Assembly: GCA_030247885.1 (NCBI GenBank)
Contig: JAPDRO010000014.1
Location: forward strand, 682,001-746,000
DNA from: Taxawa tesnikishii (nom. ined.)
Taxonomy: Eukaryota > Ascomycota > Dothideomycetes > Dothideales
Direction of reading: 5' to 3'
DNA: 64,000 bases
The position numbers were made by a program, and so were the translations under genes. Within the stretch, counting starts at the first letter, position 1, and every line of letters starts with the position of its first letter. Below, piece after piece: positions 1 through 11,495 of the stretch. Below the pieces are notes generated by a model, which searched no databases, was not told the DNA's origin, and worked only from the letters and a program-made list of their open reading frames with translations.

Positions 1-979
1 GCAGGCATAGTCGATTCTTGTAGTGCGGCACATGGTGGCTCTTGCTCCGTAGACTTGATGCTGGTATTGATGATGGGCTACGTAGTGATGTTGAAGTGAG
101 AAGAATGAGATAGCCGTCCCAGTTTCTCAGACTGGTGAGTGTGAGAGAGGTGATGTGGTAAGGTCTCAGCTGATGTTCGAGCTGACACAGTGACGGGCAC
201 GAGCAAGGCCTGTGATAAGATGTCAGCCGTGGGCTAGCCATGACACACAACGATACGTGGCACATGTGCTGATTCAGATGCGTGAACGATTCAGGTCTTA
301 GACATCAAGCTCGGCTCGCTCAATGATTGCGATGTTCTCCGGTCGGGCTTGTGCAAGTAGTGAGAGATGCAGCTTTAGGACGTGTGATAACGGCTCAGCC
401 AGTGCCCGACAAAACAATGGTATTTCTTTGACTGAATTTGATGGGACGGGTTGGGCAAAATCCTGAGTGGAAGAGTTCCCGATTGTATGCCGGGTAAGCG
501 ATACCAGAATCGTTCTTGCCTGAAGCAGCGGTCAACAAAAGTCCACGGGTAACCGCTTCCGCGCGTGGCACTGGCACCTGCTCACGAGACCTAGCCATGA
601 CGAATGTGGCCTGCCGATATCTGCTTGAGGGGGCATTGTTGCAGGGGAGGGAGCACGGTAGAACGAAACGCAAAACACAATGTGTGCAAACGCACAATAG
701 ACAGCGCAACGGTGAAGCACAGAAGAAAGCGTCATGCTTGTGTTGGCTGCAGTCGTCAAAAGCGGCAAAGAGAAAACCACCGGAACTCCTTCGCCACAAA
801 GTGAAGTTCGGACCAGCCAATCAGGCGTGACCAACGCCAGTCCCCCATCTCGTCAACGCCGTGCTCTGCCCATTCTGTTCTACTCCGGCATGTCTCTCCT
901 GCCTTGTCCGTGGCCGAAAGCGGCATTGGAGAGGCCATTATACAATATCACCCAAGCCTTGTAAAACGTTCACAACGAA

Positions 980-1019
<40 letters not shown>

Positions 1020-1053
1020 AAAAGAAGAACAGTAAAACAAGCGGACTGCAGTA
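1..1053. other. Intergenic stretch, no gene supported
   Basis: I see no recognisable protein, RNA gene or conserved motif here. Several overlapping open frames of 60-140 codons lie between 395 and 964 on both strands, but none has a family resemblance, an intron pattern or a consistent codon bias. The stretch ends in the 3' flank of the minus-strand gene that stops at 1054. Confidence 0.5.
977..1024. repeat. (GAAA)n microsatellite
   Basis: About eleven near-perfect tandem GAAA/AAAG units lie in the 3' flank of the minus-strand gene ending at 1054, probably in its 3' UTR. Confidence 0.95.
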
Positions 1054-3375
1054 TTAGTATCTCACAATCGGGCTTCCGGCAGTCTGATCCTCGACCATGA
1101 CGCCATCCTTGATTCCTAGTTTCTCTAACTGCTCCATCCACGTCATCGGTTTCTTCTGCTTCTGCTTCCCCAAACTCCACCACTTCCTGTCCTTGGGCGG
1201 CACGGGCGGAGGGCTGGCGTAGCTCTTGATGTCCATCACGTTGGAGTGTTTGGTGTCGTATGCTGCCGCTTTGGCAGTGTCGATGCTCAGCTTGGTAGCG
1301 CTGGGTTTCCTGAGACCGACGGTGACTCCCGACCCTCCACTCTGGGCCACGTTGGTCGTGGTGCCGAACGAGGCATTTGTGCATGGAGAGTTGGAGCCGA
1401 CGGAGTTGGAATGAGCGCGAGGCGTCCCGAGGGCGAGACCCGAGCTGTTGCGGGAATGCGCGGCGCTGGCGGCCCTGTTCGTGCGGACTGCCGTGCTGGC
1501 GTAAGTATCGAAAGTGCCCTGCTCAGATGCCATCTCTCGGACTTTTCTGCCGAGCTCGGGCGGAATGTCGGCGTGCAGGGACTTGCTTCGACGGCGATAC
1601 TCTACGTCAAGCGTGTTTGTGGGAACGAGGGCGCCATGGTCGAAATCTCCAGCAGTGGGGGATCCGGAGGGAACATAGACTGCCGGGTTCGCATTAATCT
1701 TGGATGGCTTGTGCTTGGGGCGAACGACTGTACTAGCGTTGCTGCTTTCCCTTTTCTGCGCTGCCGGCGAACCGAGACGGGCAGAGATGATTTCTTCCTT
1801 TTCGTCGACCGGCGATTGGGCATCCTCTGCCCGTGCCCCATACCTTGACTTAGAACGCGGGTTCCACAGATTGGCGATATGGCGCGTTTTTGCCGGTTCT
1901 TCTTCCTTCCACTGATCCAAGCCGGGCAGTGGAGGCAGCTCCCGGTTGAGGTTGACGTCTGTCTTGGATGCCTCTCCGTTGCGGGTCTCGCTTCTGCCTC
2001 TTGACGATCCAGTGGTACTGGGACGGCGAGAGTCGGTAGAATCGTCCTTACGTCTTCCCCAGCTACGCCAGCCTCGTGTTGAGGGCTGACGTGATACTGT
2101 CTGATCCTCGTCACCAGAGCCACGGGTGGCGGGTCGACTACCTGCCCGACTGGCCGACCTGCTCTCGGCACGGCTCGCGCTCCTGCTGCCCCGGGCCGTG
2201 CTCGGCCGGACATACTCTTTTATATTATCGCGAATGCTTTTGGTCCTGCTGGGCGGTCGGGTATCCACCTTGATGGCCTGGGGGCAGGAACAGGAGCCTC
2301 TCGTACAGGTTTCTGCTTACGCCGCTTCTCCAGCTCTTGACGCATCCATTCCACCGCTGCAGCGTCAGCCTTGCTGGCACTTTCCTGCTCCATGTGCAGT
2401 TGCGAAGACGCCCGTTTGGAGCTGCGACCAGGTGTCAGAACGGCAGATGTGGGAGCGGTCGAGTTTGACCACTGATACTCTGCATTATCGGTGTGAGGCG
2501 TTGAGCCACTGGTATCGTTCGAGTCGGCTCGCCGAGCGGTTCGCGGTCGCGCGGCGTCACCGAACGCGACCTCGGGAGGAACGACCTGTGACAGGGGTCG
2601 AGCAGTTGCGGGTCGGGCACGTGTAGGTTCGGCGACCGATACATCATCACGGCGGCGACTGACGTTGGCCTGGTATTGGGCGGCGTCGCTCTCACCGAAC
2701 AGGTCTTTCAGCGGAGCATTGGGCTTGTAGGCGTATTTGCTCGGATCGATAGGCTCTGCAGCACCTTCTGACGGTTCTTGTGTGACGGCGGATCTTGCCG
2801 CTTTGGATACTCTTGTGTTTGCCTTCCCTTCTGTTGTCCTAACGGCAGAGTTTTTGATAGCCGCGTAGTCCAACTGGGGCTTGTTGGCACTGGTATTGCT
2901 ATTGGCCTGCTCTTCGAACACTTGGCCAGAGGGTTTGATGTGCTGGAGGATGCCGGTGCAGGCAATGCGCAGCTCGGCTTCGACGCTTGCTGATAGAGGA
3001 GGGCGACGGGTAGCAAGAGGTGAGGGAGGTGGGCTGTAGTCCGGGTCCGGAAGAGGGTTCTTCAATGCTTCGAGGTCTGCTTTGACCGGACGGATCTTCT
3101 AGAGAAGTGTCAGCCGGAGTACGGATTGGCTTCACAAAGCTCAGCACGAGGCGAAGATGTTGGCGGAAGGTAGGTCAGGGGCAAGCAGGAAGAGTCAGAG
3201 CCGAAATCTGTCTTGACCGCGCGGAAGAGGGTATTGAGTTGTAGACGTTCGGGCACTGCAACCCTTCAGGCTGTTCCCTGCCTTCTACCAACAATTCCGT
3301 CGCACGAGGAACTTGGGGAGGAGTTGCAATGGTTGCCGGCCTTACCAAGGGGCCAAACGAGAACTTTCGCTTCAT
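1054..3375 (-). CDS. Ser/Arg-rich disordered protein, fungal family of unknown function
   Basis: Function unknown. The protein is mostly low-complexity. It has a proline/serine-rich start, an Arg/Ser repeat block (RSASRAESRSASRAGSR) at about 1950-2240, and a Lys-rich patch near the C-terminus (KQKQKKPMTWMEQLEKLGIK). The proposed start is the ATG at 3373-3375, which has an A at -3 and begins MKRKFSFGPLV. An intron must separate this from the main exon, which begins near 3098 after a CTCTAG acceptor; I could not place the donor confidently. Near 2260 the frame changes with no usable intron. Adding one base to the GGG run at 2259-2261 gives a continuous join, RPPSRTKSIRDNIKEYVRP, resembling related fungal proteins I recall with an SIRE/DxIKEYVRP motif. 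The family match is from memory and moderate; the coding status is secure. Confidence 0.7.
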
Positions 3376-5314
3376 TGTGACTGCCGAAGCGGAGGTATGT
3401 TTGTTCGATGGCTGAGGTGAAGGACGATTCGGGGGTACGGGGCAGCAAGCATGAATTACTGTTGAACGGATGCGGAAGTGGTGAGGTGAGAAGACGAGAT
3501 TACTTGGTGCAACTGCAGACGTGATGGGCCTCGCTGGAACAGATGCGGCCCGCAGTTGCGTCGAAGCGGTGAGTCGCGCCTGATGTGTGTGTGTGAGGTG
3601 TGCGAGGTGTGTGGGTGGGTGGGTAGCAGAGAGCTGAGAGCAGAGAGGTGAGAGGACGGGATTGGCTGGGATATGGAAAACGCAATGTATGATTACTGAT
3701 TGCTGCGCGACGTGAGAGAACAAAGAGGGAGCTGAGGGCCAAAACAGGTCGATATTAGTGTCATAGTCGGACTTGGTCGCAATAATTAGTTGGATCCGGC
3801 ACCAACACGTGTGAACAGTACTCGCAGACGGATTTCCCACGACTCTGTTCGCGGCTGAAGTTCGCCGTTTAGCGGCATCTGCTGCGACCCGTCCAGCCAA
3901 TCGCCAAGCGAACGAAGAGGTCCGCCGCGACCAAAAACGAGCTGAACACGATTCACTTTGTTTTAGTGTCGCCCCCAGACTCGGGGGAAGACTCGCGGGG
4001 GCAACTAAGCACAAGGCCCAGATGGAGCAAGTCGCCTCGCACTGTTCTATGGCTCAGCTTATCCCAGTATCATCTCGTTCCGCCCGCAAGCGGACGTCTC
4101 CTGCTGTCAAGCGCAGCCGCAACAATCTCGTTGAAATCAAGTGCTGCCTCCTCTCCCTGCCTGTCAACTAAGCATTCATGACGGCCGGCCAGCCAGCCAG
4201 CCAGCCAAACGTCTTGTCTCTGTTCCTGAGCGTCAACGTTGTTCCCAGCTCCCAGAGACAGGCACGCAGCCGTCTCAACGCCAGCCGCAGCCGCGGTTTG
4301 CAACGGCCTTGCAGAAACGGTGATTTGTCCGCTCTCGAGACTACTGCGCTCCGAGACATCCTTGGTCTCGTCCCGGCATCGCGATTCGAGCTCGCACGGG
4401 GAGACGCCAAGCGTGATCACAGTACAGCAATGGCTATCGGACATGAGCAACAATACCATGGCTGCAATCAAGCGCTACATCTGCATATATATCAATCTCG
4501 TCGATCGCCTTGGAAATATCGACGCTGTGATTCATGTTTCGAACCTCGGCGGTACGGTTAGGGCTACCGTTTTCGCGGTGGCATCTCTCTAACTTTTGCC
4601 GTGTCTGCTAATCCATCTCCACCGACCCGGGATTGCGGGCCCGGCAAACAAGCAAACAAGCAAACAGCAGCAAAGGACATCCTGCAGAAACGTACCAGCC
4701 TCTAATCGGAAAGCGAACTCGCTATGCCCTTCACAGCAATGGGTTGGTGGATCGACACGGAGCAAAAGCTGTTATCAGTCCGCTATCGACTGGACCACTA
4801 TCCACCACACCACGACCCTTCGATGCGCGTTCTTCGCCCATTGTTCAGCAGGATCAGCTGTGTAGATTACTTGGCCAGAGATGCAGAGGCTTAAGCCACT
4901 TCTCTGCGAGTCCTGTTCTGCGGTTCGCTGTCAAAAGTTCTGTAGTGCCATGCACGAGCCTGCTTGGAAAGAAGACACGGATCGTAAATTCGTATGTGGA
5001 CGGTCGCGGACAGGCTCAGCGGTCGACAGAAAACGTATACCATCCTTCACAGTCATTTTCTCAAAACGCATTAGCCTAGCGGGCAATTGCTCATGAAACC
5101 ACTTGCTGAGTATGCCCGTTCACGACTTGCACGCCCGCTGGAAGCAAATCCCCAAACCTCCATCGCCGAAACGCCTTGCACGCACTCGTCCACCAAAGTT
5201 TCTTCTCCATCCAACCTCCCTCCGCCATCCCCCTCGCTTCCTTCTTCCGACCTCTCTGCTCCCTGCCGCGCCATTATCGCCCTCGTCGCCACATCTCCAC
5301 GCGCAGTCACGCAC
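3376..5314. other. Gene-free stretch upstream of 3375
   Basis: No gene is supported. The part next to 3375 is the promoter and 5' UTR side of the minus-strand gene. Short sequence oddities are an (AGCC)n run near 4187-4206 and a (CAAA/CAAG)n run near 4646-4666. The pyrimidine-rich stretch at about 5200-5270 lies in the 3' flank of the next minus-strand gene. Open frames here are unconvincing and overlap on both strands. Confidence 0.5.
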
Positions 5315-6258
5315 CTACCCCAACGCCGTCATACTGCACCCGTCATCACACCTCACATGCCCACACACCAGTTGCGCACACGCAACACTCTCAACAATCG
5401 TCTCCGCGTCGCACCGGCAGCAGGCCCAACGCTTAGTGACCCCCAAGCCGCGATCGGCATGCTCGTCGTCGCGAGCCCAGACGTCCACGCCGTGGCCGAG
5501 AAGTAGCGGGATGGGTTCGTGTGCACGTTGATAGTGGGTGGTCGTTGGTCCTCGTGCGGAGAGTGTTGGCGGACGTGTGGGTGTTGCGATGCGAGCGAGT
5601 TGACGTTGTGGCACGCAGGTGTGTTGGACTGACGACTGGGTGCGCGTTGGTGACCGTGTGTGCGAGTGGAGGATGGCGAGGGTGATGCGTTGCGCTGGTG
5701 TGGCTCGAGACGTGGTTCATCTGGCGAGGAGCGCAACTCGAGACCGGCGACGTCTTTGTCCATCGCGAATCTGGCGATCGCTTCCAGAGATGTCTCGTCC
5801 TTGGTTGGAGCTTCGGTCACGACGTCTTCGCGTCCGCGGCTTCTGGCTGACGAACTGCTGGCAGGTGAATCTGTGACGGCGGTGAACTTCGTCGGCGTGC
5901 CGGTGGCAGGCGTAACAGCAGTGTTGGCGTTTGCGAAGTGCTGCAGTGGTTTGGTCGTCTGCTTCTCCTTGCCCTGCTTCGAGTTTCCCAAATCTGCATT
6001 GGCACGCTCGACACGTCGGGCCGTGGAGCGTGTGACGCGTGTGCTGGACGTGTCGTGGGACGCGTAGTCGTCCCAGGGCAGGGCGCGGCGCTCGCGCGGG
6101 CTGGTGGTCGCGCTTCTGGGAGACATGGTCGGTGATGTGGAGGCAGATGCTGGACTCTGGCAGGCCTTCGCTGGGCTTGCTTCGTCGATGTCTCCTTCGT
6201 AGCTGGCGGGTGAGGGCACTCGTGAGGCGGAGGGCGTGTTGCCTTCTGAGAGCGTCAT
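5315..6258 (-). CDS. Disordered protein with C-terminal Cys/His zinc-binding-like module
   Basis: The start is the ATG at 6256-6258. The first 240 or so residues are low-complexity (SPRSATTSPRERRALPWDDY and similar) with no recognised domain. As sequenced, the frame runs to 5353 with an odd tail. Adding one base near the GGG at 5536-5538 moves it into an open frame ending at 5315. That frame encodes a compact cluster WACCRCDAETIVESVACAQ followed by LVCGHVRCDDGC, giving about 314 residues. Short CxxC...C...CGHxRCxxC modules of this kind occur at the ends of many uncharacterised filamentous-ascomycete proteins (recalled knowledge). Binding of zinc is inferred from the Cys/His spacing. Role and location are unknown. 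Confidence 0.55.
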
Positions 6259-6826
6259 GCGTGAGGTGATGGTGGGAGCGGAGGAGGACGATTTTGAGGT
6301 GAGCTAATGAAGGCGTTTCCGGAGAGACATGGTGGTATGCGTGATTGTTTGTTTGAGAGTTGGGAAAGATTGGTGGGGTGGACTTTAAGGTGTTTGGGAG
6401 GGCGGACGATGTAGAGCTTGGGAGCTTGTGAGAGCAGCTTACTGTGAGGCAATACGCTTCTTGAGACATGCCGCACCATGAGCCTAAAACAGCGTGGGTT
6501 CACAGGCGTTCAGAGAATGAAAATGAATGACCACCTACGACACATACTCGTCAAGTTTCACCATACAGCTAAGCATTCAAAGGAGGCTTTTTAGGAAAGC
6601 GAGACCAGCATCGGATGTCTACAAAACGCTGGCATCCTGCTTGTATCCATCGTTGCATGCGTTTGAATTTATGGCATGGACATTCATGGAGAAACGTGGA
6701 ACCACTAACCGCATGTCATGAAGAGCGTACCCAGTAGGACTTGCTTGAGTGATGTGTTACCCGGCTTTCACCGAACGCAAGCGGCCAGCTCGACCTATTG
6801 CCTTGCACTCTCGAAAAGAACCAATG
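6259..6826. other. Intergenic between two minus-strand genes
   Basis: This holds the promoter side of the gene starting at 6258 and the 3' flank of the gene ending at 6827. No additional gene or RNA is seen. Confidence 0.5.
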
Positions 6827-8028
6827 TCATCCAATCCGAAGAGTACAAGCGACAACTTCCTTCCTGACCAGTTCGTCCGTGGGTAGATAGATCGCTGCAA
6901 CCTTCAGCAACTGTCGCGCTTCACTCTTTTCGTCCAACTCCTTCCACGCCAATGCCGTCCTGTAGTATATCTTCCCCATCTCATCCGCAGCCACGAATCC
7001 CAGCACTGCTTCCTCCTCCGGATTGCTTGCGCTCTCGTCTTCCCTTAATCCGATAGCCCCCGCATAGTGCTAATCGTACGCATCCCCCAGTAGATGGCTT
7101 CCTGGTACTGCTGCAGCTTTAGGTACGCGAGAACGGTATTAGCGACGAGACGGACACGCAGCACTAGCCGGACGTTGGCGCCGTGTTGACCCTTGAAGGG
7201 TTCTTCGTGCAGCTCGTGTGCGAAGAAGGCCTCGCCGTGCACATGTCTGTGCCTGCCATTGATGATGATGTGCATCGCCCGCCACGCCTGATTGTAGAGG
7301 TCAAGCGCTTTCTGGTATCTCCCAGCCTGCAGCTCCTTGTTTCCGGCATCTTTCAGTACGGTCGCTTCGTGCAGACATTTCTCGGCCGACTTGTGTGGCA
7401 CAGCCATCGCGGCGCGCATTTCTTTGACCAAGGACGGATACGGCGCGGGATCACCGGTAACTACAACAGAGTTCAGGTTCTTGACTTCGCCAAAGGGTAG
7501 AAGGATGCGCTCCTGCACTGCTCGTGGAACCTTCTTCTCCTCATATTCCGGAGTGAAAGGATCTCGGAATTCCAGGTTAAGGCGCAGATGCCGATTCAAA
7601 GACGGATGCGAGAGGTCGCTATAGAACCACGACCGAGTGAACTTGCCCACATCGTCCGCTAGTATGATAAACTTCTCTTCTGTCCCGTCCAGCTCGTAGT
7701 GGTTCGGTGCATCGATCGAGAGGGCGACACTGTGGCTATCGAAAGCTTCCGCCTTCTCGCCTACAGCAATAAGCGGCACATATCCTTCCATTGCGACATG
7801 TTTCTGCGCATCCGGCCAGGGTGTTGCTATCCTTACGAAGACGTTCAGGTTGCGAAAGACCTTGCGCGACTCGTAGTATATCTGGCGATTGATCCGGAAG
7901 AGCACGAGGGCAGGTCCATAGATGTATCTTGTGTAGTTGTCCTTGTTCGTGCGGTGGTTGGCGGATGGGTCCAGTATGATCTTATATATGTATTCTCGAA
8001 TCTCGGGAGGGAGATCCAATAGATTCAT
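6827..8028 (-). CDS. 2EXR/F-box-like protein with helical-repeat (TPR-like) C-terminal half
   Basis: The N-terminus carries LLDLPPEIREYIYKIIL, the short F-box-like '2EXR' type motif common in ascomycete proteins of unknown function, followed by LFRINRQIYYESRKVF, also typical of that family. The C-terminal half has helix pairs such as DAGNKELQAGRYQKALDLYN and LAYLKLQQYQEAIYWGM that look like TPR repeats. The open frame stops at 7045, but adding one base to the C5 run at 7057-7061 continues the helical repeats (KIYYRTALAWKELDEKSEA) to a stop at 6827, giving about 400 residues. The first in-frame ATG is at 8028. Frame stays open to about 8106 without an ATG, so a short upstream exon (ATG at 8194, MPSFRAGAGANAS) joined by an intron is possible. 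A role as substrate adaptor or scaffold is only inferred. Confidence 0.6.
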
Positions 8029-8194
8029 TATGCCGTACGCATCTGCCAGAGGTAGCTGGTTCAAGGGAGAGACAGGCTGGAGAGAAACAAGATGCTGCAC
8101 GATACAGTACAGTAGCTACAGAGACTGTTAGCGGAGTAAAGCGGGGCTCACGCGTGCTTGCATTCGCTCCGGCTCCGGCCCGGAAGCTCGGCAT

Positions 8195-9338
8195 CTTGTT
8201 CTTGTTCTCCAACACAATCCCACAACATCTCGAAGTTTATATGAACAACGTCGGTGCAAGACCAGCAAAACTGCCGAGAAAAGAAAATCGAGTATAGATG
8301 AATCACAGTTCTGCATCAGGAGGGAAATAGAGTAGTAGAGAAGAGAGGATTCGGATCGTGAGTGGAACACAAACTATCATGTAGGCTGCTCCAGGTGCAT
8401 GGGCAAAAGCAGCCATGGCCTGCGGCCTTCTTCCCGTAGAGTATGTGTTCAGGTGTGTGGATTCATCCCATTCACCTCTTGACCTCCAGATGTTGATGGT
8501 AGAAGTAGTTTGAAAACTTGCCGCCCTGGTTACTAATCGTCTGTTTGGCTGAACGGTAATCACAACAAACGGGAGTATCTTCGGCAAGAAGAGAACTGTG
8601 ACGACCCTGCCTGGCGTGTTATGAGCGAGCGCTTCAGATTACTGCTACGAGGGAAGAACCAGCTCGGTGGCTGTCATGAGGGTACGTAGTGGTTGAAGTC
8701 CTAGGACTCGCATGAACCCAATCTTCCGAAAGGCAAGATGGTGCCAGGGCCGCTACGGGTGAGATGGCCTTTTGCTGTCCGTCCATACTTTCGATCTACT
8801 TTGCCCCCCACTTTGTATGTGCTGCTGTCTTGCGACACATTACACTAGTGGTAGAAAGTGTCGCAGAGCAACTTTCCTCACTACTAGTACACCATAAACT
8901 GAAACGCAGATAACTTGCAATCACCGCAACAAAACATCGCACATTTCCGTTTCTCTAACACATATATTCTCTATCTACCCTGAACGTCTGTCGTGCTCGC
9001 CGTTCGTATCTGCCACGCTCGCTAGACAGTGACTCTATGGATGACAAATCTGAATAGAACAGACGACAAAACAAGTTTGCCACGGGTGTTGCGTCAATCG
9101 CCCTGCGATAATGGTGGTATTTATTGACTCCATAGTGTCAATCGACGACTTGAAGTGAAGTGGTAGTGCTGTCAGCCCTAGAGCCCTTCGGGAGTTTATT
9201 TTCGTATCGTCGGAAACCCCCAGTCGGGCCGGCTTCTTTCTGCGAGAGCTCAACGCCAGCAGAAGCTCATCCATCGAGCCAAACAACTTTTTGTTCTCCT
9301 TCGTTACCCTCGTTCATCCCCTCCGTTCCTCTCCAACC
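8195..9338. other. Divergent intergenic region upstream of PDH E1 alpha
   Basis: Divergent promoter space between the minus-strand gene near 8028-8194 and the plus-strand gene at 9339. The last 80 bases before 9339 are pyrimidine-rich (CCTCGTTCATCCCCTCCG), as is common before strongly expressed fungal genes. A frame of 94 codons at 8303-8587 (-) has no supporting similarity. No RNA gene was recognised. Confidence 0.5.
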
Positions 9339-10852
9339 ATGCTGTCCAAGTTCGCGCCGAGGACTGCCTCCTCTTCTCTCAGGCGTGCTGCCTTCCAGCC
9401 GCTGCGCTGCAATGTTTCCGCTCCCTCGCACGGAGGAATGTCACCACCGATGCGGCAGCTTCTCACGTAGAGAAGGAGGATGTCCCAACCGTACGTCGCG
9501 TCATGAATGCAGCTGGACGCGGTAACTAACATTCGTTCGATTGCAGGAGGACGACAAGCCTTTCCAAGTCAAGCTCTCCGACGAGAGCTTTGAGACCTAC
9601 GAACTCGACCCACCATCATACACTCTCGACACCACCAAGAAAGAGTTGAAGCAGATGTACTACGACATGGTGGCAGTCCGGTATGTGGGAAAGAGACGGC
9701 AACCCAATCCGAGAGTTGGAAGCTTACAAGGAGCTACAGACGAATGGAGATGGCCGCAGACAGACTCTACAAGGAGAAGAAGATCCGTGGTTTCTGCCAC
9801 CTTTCCACCGGTCAGGAGGCCGTCGCAGTCGGTATCGAGCACGCCATTGAGAAGTCCGACCACCTTATCACTGCCTACCGTTGCCACGGTTATGCTCTGA
9901 TGCGCGGTGGTACCGTCCGTTCGATCATCGGAGAGCTGCTCGGTCGCCGTGAAGGTATCGCCTACGGAAAGGGTGGCTCGATGCACATGTTCGCCCCCAA
10001 CTTCTACGGTGGTAACGGTATCGTCGGTGCTCAGGTCCCCGTTGGTGCCGGTCTCGCTTTCGCCCAGCAATACAACGGGGAGAAGGCTACCAGCATTGTT
10101 CTGTATGGTGACGGTGCCTCCAACCAGGGTCAGGTCTTCGAGGCCTTCAACATGGCCAAGCTGTGGAACCTTCCTGCCATCTTCGGTTGTGAGAGTAAGG
10201 AATACGATGCCGAGCAAGCACCGGACATTCGCTGACTGGTCTGCAGACAACAAGTATGGTATGGGTACCTCCGCCGCTCGTTCCTCCGCCTTGACCGACT
10301 ACTACAAGCGTGGTCAGTACATCCCTGGTATCAAGGTCAACGGTATGGATGTCCTTGCCGTGAAGGCTGCGACGCAATTCGGTAAGGAGTGGTGCGCTGC
10401 CGGTAACGGTCCCCTGGTCTTCGAGTACGTCACCTACCGGTACGGTGGCCACTCCATGTCCGACCCCGGTACCACTTACAGAGTCAGTTTTATGGAATCC
10501 GTTCCACAATCCAAACGTCGTGCTAACATACATACCAGACCCGTGAGGAGATCCAGCGCATGCGCAGCACCAACGATCCCATTGCCGGTCTCAAGCAGAA
10601 GATCCTCGACTGGAAAGTCATGACCGAGGACGAGCTCAAGCAGATCGACAAGGAGGCCCGTCAGCACGTCGACGCCGAAGTCGCCGAGGCGGAGAAGATG
10701 GCACCACCAGACCCAACCCCCAGATCCTGTTCGAGGACATCTATGTTCGCGGCAGTGAGCCTCAGTTCCTGAGAGGAAGGATACCCGAGGAGAACTTCTA
10801 CTACGACCAGAACAAGCCACTCCAGATCCCAAAGAGCCCCGCCCAGACCTAG
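9339..10852 (+). CDS. PDA1: Pyruvate dehydrogenase E1 component subunit alpha, mitochondrial
   Basis: This is the alpha subunit of the thiamine-diphosphate-dependent E1 enzyme of the mitochondrial pyruvate dehydrogenase complex, which decarboxylates pyruvate and acetylates E2 lipoate. Exons are 9339-9490, 9547-9680, 9740-10194, 10247-10482 and 10539-10852, all with GT-AG introns (CTAAC branch site in intron 1). The N-terminus is a basic, Ser/Arg-rich mitochondrial presequence. Visible motifs are [20 protein letters not shown], the ThDP/Mg motif GDGASNQG ending in ENNKYGMG (residues about 220-250), and the regulatory phosphorylation loop [16 protein letters not shown] (about 310-325). Two apparent frameshifts are each resolved by one base: TTT at 9415-9417 restores [20 protein letters not shown], and C5 at 10717-10721 restores [18 protein letters not shown]. 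The resulting length of about 430 residues is normal for the family. Identification is certain. Confidence 0.96.
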
Positions 10853-11495
10853 AGGGGAAAGGAGTGGATGTAGGGAGGGGTCAGAATCGCGAGGGTTGAT
10901 TAAATTAATGCTGCGTAAGGGAGAGGTTGAGGCCGGGTGGTGTGGGTTCATCTCTGGGCAGGTGCATGTAGGAGTGCTTGCTTCATGGATCAGTTGAAGC
11001 CTTTTTCTGGCGTGTACTTTGAAACGTCTATATATCCTTCCGTATGTACCATTCTGGTTCTCGCTTACTTTACTGGTGTAGGTGTTGTCTCTCACTACCA
11101 CAGTGCCTTGTGCATGTGCACGCATAAGTCTCGTGTACCGTGTACTGTGCTTGGTCAGTGCACGACCGAGCCGGGGCTTGCTTGAAGCTTGTTTGGCTCT
11201 GATGTAATCGCAGTTCATCATCCGGTTGTCGCGGAAGAGCTCCAAATGGTCCTGTTCCTGTATATTGCGATTCCCTCCCTCTCTCCCTTTACAACTCATA
11301 CAAAACCTTCTGTTTCTTCCCAATAGCGCCTGTACCGGCACTCTCCGATACCAATTGAGTTGCTATCCTGCGTTCCACGGAACTCGAACAAGCACCCACC
11401 CCTCTAACTGCACTCATCTGTACAATTGATAGCTTGCAGGTGCAGCAGCTACAGCAATTTGGCAACCTAAGACTCGGACTCACACGACCTCCACG
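10853..11495. other. Intergenic between PDA1 and the phosphate carrier
   Basis: This is the 3' flank of PDA1 and the promoter/5' UTR of the carrier. A pyrimidine-rich segment lies at 11260-11320. A TTGCAG at 11436-11441 could be the acceptor of a 5' UTR intron, but I cannot show a donor. No further gene is seen. Confidence 0.45.

Noticed and set aside
395-964. Overlapping open frames on both strands as genes
   Set aside because: No family resemblance, no splice structure, and mutually overlapping.
2240-2268. A 20-nt GT...AG intron to explain the frame change
   Set aside because: Far below the minimum fungal intron length. A single missing base in the GGG at 2259-2261 is simpler.
4070-4592. 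Open frames of 117-133 codons as genes
   Set aside because: Low-complexity translations, overlapping on both strands, no recognisable motif.
8303-8587. 94-codon frame on the minus strand
   Set aside because: No similarity, and it lies in divergent promoter space.
9339-10852. PDA1 as a pseudogene because of two frame breaks
   Set aside because: All introns, motifs and length are intact, the breaks sit in homopolymers, and the gene is normally essential for respiration on pyruvate. Sequence error fits better.
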